NCBI GenBank assembly: GCA_007449985.2
Contig: VIIQ02000287.1
Coordinates: 1-64,000 of the forward strand
Direction of reading: 5' to 3'
Source of the DNA: Desmodesmus armatus
Lineage: Eukaryota > Chlorophyta > Chlorophyceae > Sphaeropleales > Scenedesmaceae
DNA: 64,000 bases
Part shown: positions 58,399 through 64,000 of the stretch, one piece after another
Layout of the letters: each line of letters starts with the position of its first letter
Numbering within the stretch: the stretch's first letter is position 1
Program-made: the position numbers and the translations under genes
The notes under the pieces: model-generated
The model's database searches: none
The model's input: only the letters and a program-made list of their open reading frames with translations
Told to the model about the DNA's origin: nothing

Positions 58399-59192
58399 TC
58401 AGCATGCAGACCACCGCTTGGAGTGTCGACACGCGCGCTTCGACTCTTGTGCAGGGACGGCGGCCGAAGTGGATATCGGTATGTCCACGGACGACTGCGA
58501 AGGCATCACTGAAGTAACGGTGTCCTTGTAAGCACCCATGCGTGCGGTGCCATGACGCTTCCGCCTCCGTTTCCCGCCCTTCTTGATCTTACCACTGCCG
58601 CCGCTTCCGCTTCCGCTTCCGCTGCTGCCGACAGCAGCGTCCGTGCCCGCATCTGCATCCTCGAACTCGATTGAAACCGTTGCAAGCTCCGCAACTGCCT
58701 CGTCGGTGCTCGTGGTGCCTTCGAAGCCCGTGGTGGAAAATGGCAGCTTGACGTAGTTGGGTTTGCACTTGTGCAGGACTTTCTTCACAACTGGCACGGT
58801 ACTGCAAGGAATAAAAGGGAAATGGAACAGGCAGCACAGACACAGCAGCAGACTCGTGATGATGACAACTGTTGCGCAGCATAACCAAGCCATGCAGGCT
58901 CTGCATCAGCAGCAGACGGCACAGGCTGGCGCTGTGCCCTGCAAGTCAGTGTCAGCAAGCCCTGCTGACGGTCAGGAGTGCGGGCTGTATCAGCAGGTGC
59001 TATCATGAGGCGTACTACAACACATCCATGTATGCTGAGCAGAGCAGGAGCGATGCTACAGTCAAAGATTGCAGGTCCAGTGTGTGTAGTGCTGCATTGA
59101 TGGCACACTGACCTGTTGGCGGTCTCTTTGTCGACTGTGAACATGTCTGCCATGTCAGTGGCTGGGTTCTCATCAGCCCAGTTGTACGGACT

Positions 59193-59234
<42 letters not shown>

Positions 59235-60123
59235 ATGTTGCCCTGCTGTCACTGCAGCAGTGCTGCAACTGCAAGATCTGTCCACCAGTGACGTTTGCTG
59301 GTTGAGGAGGTTTCTTATGTATCGCTCCGTGTGTCAAAGTGCACCGCGCGAATACACGTTTAGCATAGTTTCAGCCGGCAAAGCACCTGCGCGGAGCCTT
59401 AAGCGTCAGTTGTGGGGTCAGGTGTACTGCACCTGCCAAAACAGCAGGCTCTGGTTCATCGGCTGCTTGCCTGTCGGATAGGCAAGCAGGATCGGCAACG
59501 TTTTGAGCATCCTCTGCCAGATATCTGCCCGATCGATATGCATATCTATATAGTGCGAGCCTCGCCAAAGTGGCCTCCTGCTGCTTTGGTAGTGTGCTGT
59601 GCTGCTAGCAGCTTTGATCGTTTCTTTGTTCCGCTGAAAGATACTGATAAATACTGCAAGATACTTTCGGCCTTGGTCATACAGTAAACGCCATGTGCCT
59701 TGGCAGGGCTACAGTCCCTGAGCTCAGCCACATGCTGCACTTAAGCCAGACCAGCTCCATGTATCTTTATTTCACCGGTGTTCATTGTGCCTTTGTGAGA
59801 TGGGCGCAGCAACCGCGTTTATGTGCTGTTCTCTGTTGGAGGTTTCTTTGTGAATTTCCCGCCAGGGGGGACAGGGTGTCCCCTCCACATCAGAACATTG
59901 TGGTATGGGATACAAACATATAGTAAGTATTGTTTTGTTTTTTGCTTCTTGTTTGTGCTATTTATGCACATATGGTGTGCTGTACAGTAGTGTGTAATGC
60001 ACTGTGAATTCTTCTCTTCACAGCTGCATTCACCCAGCTGTTAGCAGCCCTGCTTTTACAAATTTTGTCACATTTTTCTTGCTATGCTGCTACTGTCTAC
60101 TGCTCAGGGGTCTCATGCCAGAG

Positions 60124-60160
<37 letters not shown>

Positions 60161-60896
60161 AGGACCAACCAACAGTGTCAGTCTGTGATAGTCCCGGGAC
60201 ATCTGTTGACAGTAGACCTGGCAGTTGACGCCCAGCAAACCCATGCTGCAGCGTCCTGCTACAGGGCTGGCTGTCCTAGCGATTCATCAAGACAATGCTA
60301 GATGATATCAATGACGAAAGGACAACTGTCCTGATAGGAAAGGGCGCTGTCAGCCTGGCATGCTGCTGGGGGGGGGGAAGGGAAGGGAAGGCGGGTTTTC
60401 CTGCATGCTTACATGAGTGAGACGCCGAGCTGGTTATGTCCAGAGGCAGGTGTCACAGGTGCATCCTCCGCCATGGGAACATGGTGCAGCCCCGAGTTGA
60501 CCCACACCACCAGGTCCTTCCACCAAACCACTACTGTCACACACAGCCCTTCAAAATTTGGCTGGAAGGGGGGGGGGGTGGGGGGTAAGTTGGGGGGGAG
60601 GGGCGGGGGAGGGGGGGGGGGTGACTTGCCTGCATGCTTACATGAGTGAGAAGCCAAGCTGGTTGTGTCCAGAGGCAGGTGTCACGGGCGCATCCTCCGC
60701 CATAGGCACGTGATACAGGCCCGAGTTGACCCACACCACCAGATCCTTCCGCCGAATGGAGTCCCCATCAACGTAGTCGGGCAGGCTGTTGGGCGGGCTC
60801 GTGAGGTCAGACTGGGTGTAGGTGCTGCTGCTGTGGGTCTCGTGTTCGTTCCGCTGTGTGGTGACAAAGTTCCACTTCCAGAAGCCTGTGATTGGT

Positions 60897-60929
<33 letters not shown>

Positions 60930-63900
60930 GAGAGCGCAGACAGCAGTGGTAAGGCAACAGGACACCAGGTTTTTACACTCCAGACCTGAAAAATTGTCGC
61001 AGGACAGAGCAGGTGCAGATCGGTGCCCACACCGAAATATATTTAGGTGAGAGCACTTTTGAGGATGCTCCCAGGGTCTTGGCAAATGAGTGAAAATCAG
61101 AGTGAGCCACCAGTCAATCAATTACTCAATCAGTGTTGCAATGACACCTGTGGCATGAAGCTCGAGAGCTCACGCCAACAACCCGGTTGTTGAACAACCA
61201 CCACCACCACCACCAACAACAACTGAACGGTTCACGGTGGTTGTTGAACAACCACCAGCACCCACCTAGTCCTGCACTCCTGGGGTACCCCTTGGGCTCC
61301 AGGTTAGCGAGGGGCCTGTTCAGCTGGACCTGCAGGGCCATTTGAGAGAAAGAAGAGCACAAATTGGCTGTCACTGGCTCAGCAGATCCCTGAAATTCAA
61401 TCTAGTGCGTTCCAAATGGACTGATTCACATGGGCTTCAGGTTGGCAAGAGGCCTGTTCAGCTGGACCTGCAGGACCAGCACACCACCATGCTGTTATGC
61501 AAAACTGACACGCTTTGCAGGTGATTACATGCTGCATCTGATGTGTACACTTGTGTGCCCAATGGTCATAATTATGAAAATATGTTTCCTGGGGTGAGGG
61601 GGGGGGGGGGGTAGGGGGGGGGGGGGTGTACCCTCCTGATTTTTGAGCGCGCTTGGCCTATAAGCCCTGCAACACGCACACTCTGCAGGTGCACTTTGCT
61701 GGATTGCTGCTGGAGAGAACCACACAACAGCTGAACCCCCGGCTGGGTGGTGCGGTACAGCAGCTGCCATACCCTGCCAGCAGCATCTGTCCCGACCCAT
61801 GCGCACCTTGTACCCGCGGGGGCTGCCCCACTTGTTGCGTTTGTTTTCGTTGATGATGACAGGCATCTTTGGCTCGAACATCTTCGATATGTAGCCCGAG
61901 TCCTCCTCCTTCTCGACGATGTGCGCGTCGTACTTGTTGACGTACACCTCGCCACCCAACCCGTTGTCCGCCTTTGCCGTCTGTGTTAACATCGAGAATG
62001 TTCGAGACAAGCACAAGTTGTCACATGGACCAACGCCAGGTGTGTCCTACCCTGCCCTGGCTGCAAGGTTGGGCAACGAAGGCTACATGGCATGGGACAG
62101 ATCGCCAGCACCCGATACGAGATGCAAAATGCCGCTCGCAAAATATGCTGATGCCTGGCAGCAGTAGCTGCCCAGTGCCCCATAAATGTGCTGCAAGAGG
62201 GCAGCCACACTAATGCTACGGCAGCCCTGACTGAGAAGCCGGCTGACTCAGCGCTGGCGCCCACAGCTGCTGCAAGCTGACATTGCTCCTGCTGCCTGTC
62301 CTGATGCTGCACTGCAGGGCGTAACACCACTGCTGCTTGTGCGGCAGCTGTGACACGTGCTGGGGCTGCTTTGCTGGGGCGGCCTACCTTGAAGTTCAGC
62401 AGGTTGAGGCTGTTGTGTGTGCCTGCAATATCCAGGTCAACCTTCCAAGCCAGCACATGGGTGTGCACAGACCCTACACCAGCAGACACACACAGTCAAC
62501 AATGTGGTCAACACACATACACACACAGTCACAGTCGCAGATTGTGGAAACACGCTGTCACAGACTCGTTACACTGGTCACAGACACGGGAAATGGCTCA
62601 GCAAAGCGCTGAGTAACCCACAAGAAAGCCAGAGGCTCATTGGCGGCCAAGAAACAAGCCAAGCACCTCAGAAACAGTTCAAAGCGCACAGGAGCAGTGT
62701 TCCAACACACCCTTGTGGAAATGCATGTGTTTGTTAGCAGCACACTTATTCTCACTGATCTACATGCACACATGCAGCAACAACTGGCTTGATGTGCACG
62801 TCACTCATTTGCACAGTACGGTACGGTACAGTACATCACAAGGATGTACGCACTCGTCACACCTGTCGCTACCAAGCCCACAAGGAGCTTTGGCCAGCCT
62901 GGCAGAGTGGCACTCGCTGTTTCCAAGGGGTCTCCCTCTCTCTGACACAAGTGCAGCACTGTTTACTGTTGAGTGTCTCTAGCATCTACCAATGCCAACT
63001 CTTTCACCCTCTCTCTCCCCTCTGGTCCGGAATGGGGAGAGTGAAATCTCTCACCTGAAACGTTGTTTGAGGCAGGGAACCCATAGTGCTGAGGGTAGAA
63101 GGGGCGGAACGCACTGGCCTGGATATAGCCCGAGGTAGTAACCTTGACATCCAGCGTCCCATCAACCCCAGGTGTAGGTCTTGGATGTAGTCATAGTTGT
63201 AGACAGTGGAGATCATGCGCACCACCAGCTGGGCACCAGGAACGGCTCCGTAGTACTTGTAGGCAGAGCTGTAGTGCCGCAATACAGGCATGTCTGCGGG
63301 GGACAACAGTCACACAGCAGACTGGGCTTACAGTGTGGTTGAAAGATGTGTGGAAGATGGCTCAGGGCCTGGTGTTGGTGTGGCCAACAAATCCAGTAAC
63401 AGTGAATTGAGCTAGCATGAGGGTTGCGCCATCTCGTTCTATCAGCCATTCAGCACTCACTTGGGCTGTGCTCAAAGACACAGATTGCGTTGTGGTAGGT
63501 AGTTGGTCCGCTCATGCCACCATAGAATATGACAGCATCCATGTAGGCGGCATTCATGGGACAGTCAATGCCCTGTGGAAGTGACACAGACACAGGCACA
63601 CCTCAGCGCACAGACTGCATTACGAGACGCTAGTCCAAAAATCACATGCATCACATTATGTATACAGTGTACCTTTACAGCAAGGGTATTCAACACCTTC
63701 CAAGGGTACACATGGCTACAAGCACACATGTGCCACAGATACATACCGCTTGACGGTCCAACAATGCTGCCACCACACATATGCTGGTAGAAAGCCCAAC
63801 ATGTGACATCCGCAGTGCTCACACACTTTACCCGGTCATACCTAGCCGTCTCAACTGAACGTCAGTTGTGCCAACTCCCTGAGATTGCATTTGCCGTTCA

Positions 63901-64000
63901 TGACCCCTCCCCCCTCCTGCCCCCCCCCCTCTTGCACACCTCCCAGCCCCTCAATAACCCTCTCTCTGGCTGCCTGCAACCTTCAACTGACCTGTGCCAA
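58399..64000 (-). CDS. Copper amine oxidase (TPQ), 5' end outside window
   Basis: It oxidatively deaminates primary amines to aldehyde, ammonia and H2O2. Minus-strand exons in phase: (64000)-63992, 63572-63461, 63293-63055, 62473-62388, 61980-61807, 61329-61266, 60885-60642, 59190-59113, 58801-58399. STVYNYDY carries the Tyr (63195-63193) that self-converts to topaquinone; VHTHVL supplies two Cu ligands (62465-62457) and GLYHVPMAEDAP the third His. WKWNFVTTQRNEHE, DYVDGDSIRRKDLVVWVN and PYNWADENPA are family hallmarks. Exon 63293-63055 is one base short at the G-run near 63163-63166. After the conserved core there is an unusual C-terminal tail: an acidic stretch, a Ser/Gly run, a basic cluster KKGGKRRRKRH and then polar sequence to the stop. 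Substrate and location are unknown; the N-terminal domains are not in view. Confidence 0.9.
59191..59232. repeat. CAG microsatellite next to an amine oxidase acceptor
   Basis: About 13 CAG (CTG in the sense of the gene) units run directly into the acceptor of the exon at 59190-59113, replacing the usual pyrimidine tract. Another such run is at 60898-60929, before the exon at 60885. Confidence 0.85.
60409..60540 (-). repeat. 3'-end copy of the amine oxidase exon at 60885-60642
   Basis: It encodes KDLVVWVNSGLHHVPMAEDA and on to GHNQLGVSLM with the same donor, differing from the real exon at a few sites (LHHVP against LYHVP, GVSL against GFSL). It lies downstream, across C-rich sequence in the sense of the gene. 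Confidence 0.85.
61181..61262. repeat. Inverted repeat around GGTTGTTGAACAACC
   Basis: The palindrome GGTTGTTGAACAACC occurs twice (about 61184 and 61239) around a CCA/CAA-rich spacer. It is probably a small foldback in the intron after exon 61329-61266. Confidence 0.7.
61421..61480 (-). repeat. 5'-end copy of the amine oxidase exon at 61329-61266
   Basis: After a CCTGCAG acceptor it encodes VQLNRPLANLKPM, a close copy of VQLNRPLANLEPK, and then diverges. It lies upstream of the real exon. Confidence 0.8.

Noticed and set aside
61595..61627. G-run region at 61595-61627 as a possible gene end or terminator
   Set aside because: It lies inside an amine oxidase intron; exons on either side splice in phase.

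Overview
The window looks like nuclear DNA of a green alga, most likely a chlorophyte of the Chlamydomonadales. Genes have many short exons with GT..AG introns, CAG/CTG runs encoding poly-Q, poly-A, poly-L and Ser/Gly tracts, and long G or C homopolymers in introns. The protein repertoire is plant-like: a chloroplast-type ABC-F, an F-box/PP2 protein, F-box/LRR relatives and an exocyst subunit. A Haematococcus-like genome is an inference from style, not a demonstrated match. Exon models below were built by hand from splice sites and phase; most close perfectly in frame.

Layout. 1-5468 (-): exocyst subunit SEC8/EXOC4, its 3' end off the left edge. 6083-13648 (+): a complete 12-exon ABC-F ATPase of 866 aa, divergent from SEC8 across about 0.6 kb. 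15251-18442 (+): a broken F-box/LRR gene. 18.5-23.1 kb: no gene, but a minisatellite and a telomere-like patch. 23142-36899: four genes that fit a secretory-pathway glycan theme: an FkbM-type methyltransferase (-), two tandem paralogous type II glycosyltransferase-like genes (-), and a drug/metabolite (nucleotide-sugar type) transporter (+) divergent from the second of them. 36.9-42.8 kb: repeat-rich, with a foldback element. 42823-47787: a mobile region in which a 487-aa Tc1/mariner-like transposase gene is bracketed by two 675-bp direct copies of a TIR-bounded element; the transposase intron holds an unrecognised 239-aa ORF on the other strand. 47912-55891 (+): a 9-exon F-box/PP2-like gene beginning 125 bp after that element. 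58399-64000 (-): a copper amine oxidase whose 5' end runs off the right edge.

The most striking feature is structural. Nearly every exon of SEC8, ABC-F, F-box/PP2 and the amine oxidase is accompanied by truncated tandem copies of one of its own exon/intron junctions: 5'-end copies with an acceptor upstream, or 3'-end copies with a donor downstream. These are associated with G-tracts after donors and C-tracts before acceptors. Three exons are each exactly one base short of the length their splice phases require, and each deficit maps to a G or C homopolymer, which suggests consensus errors rather than dead genes.
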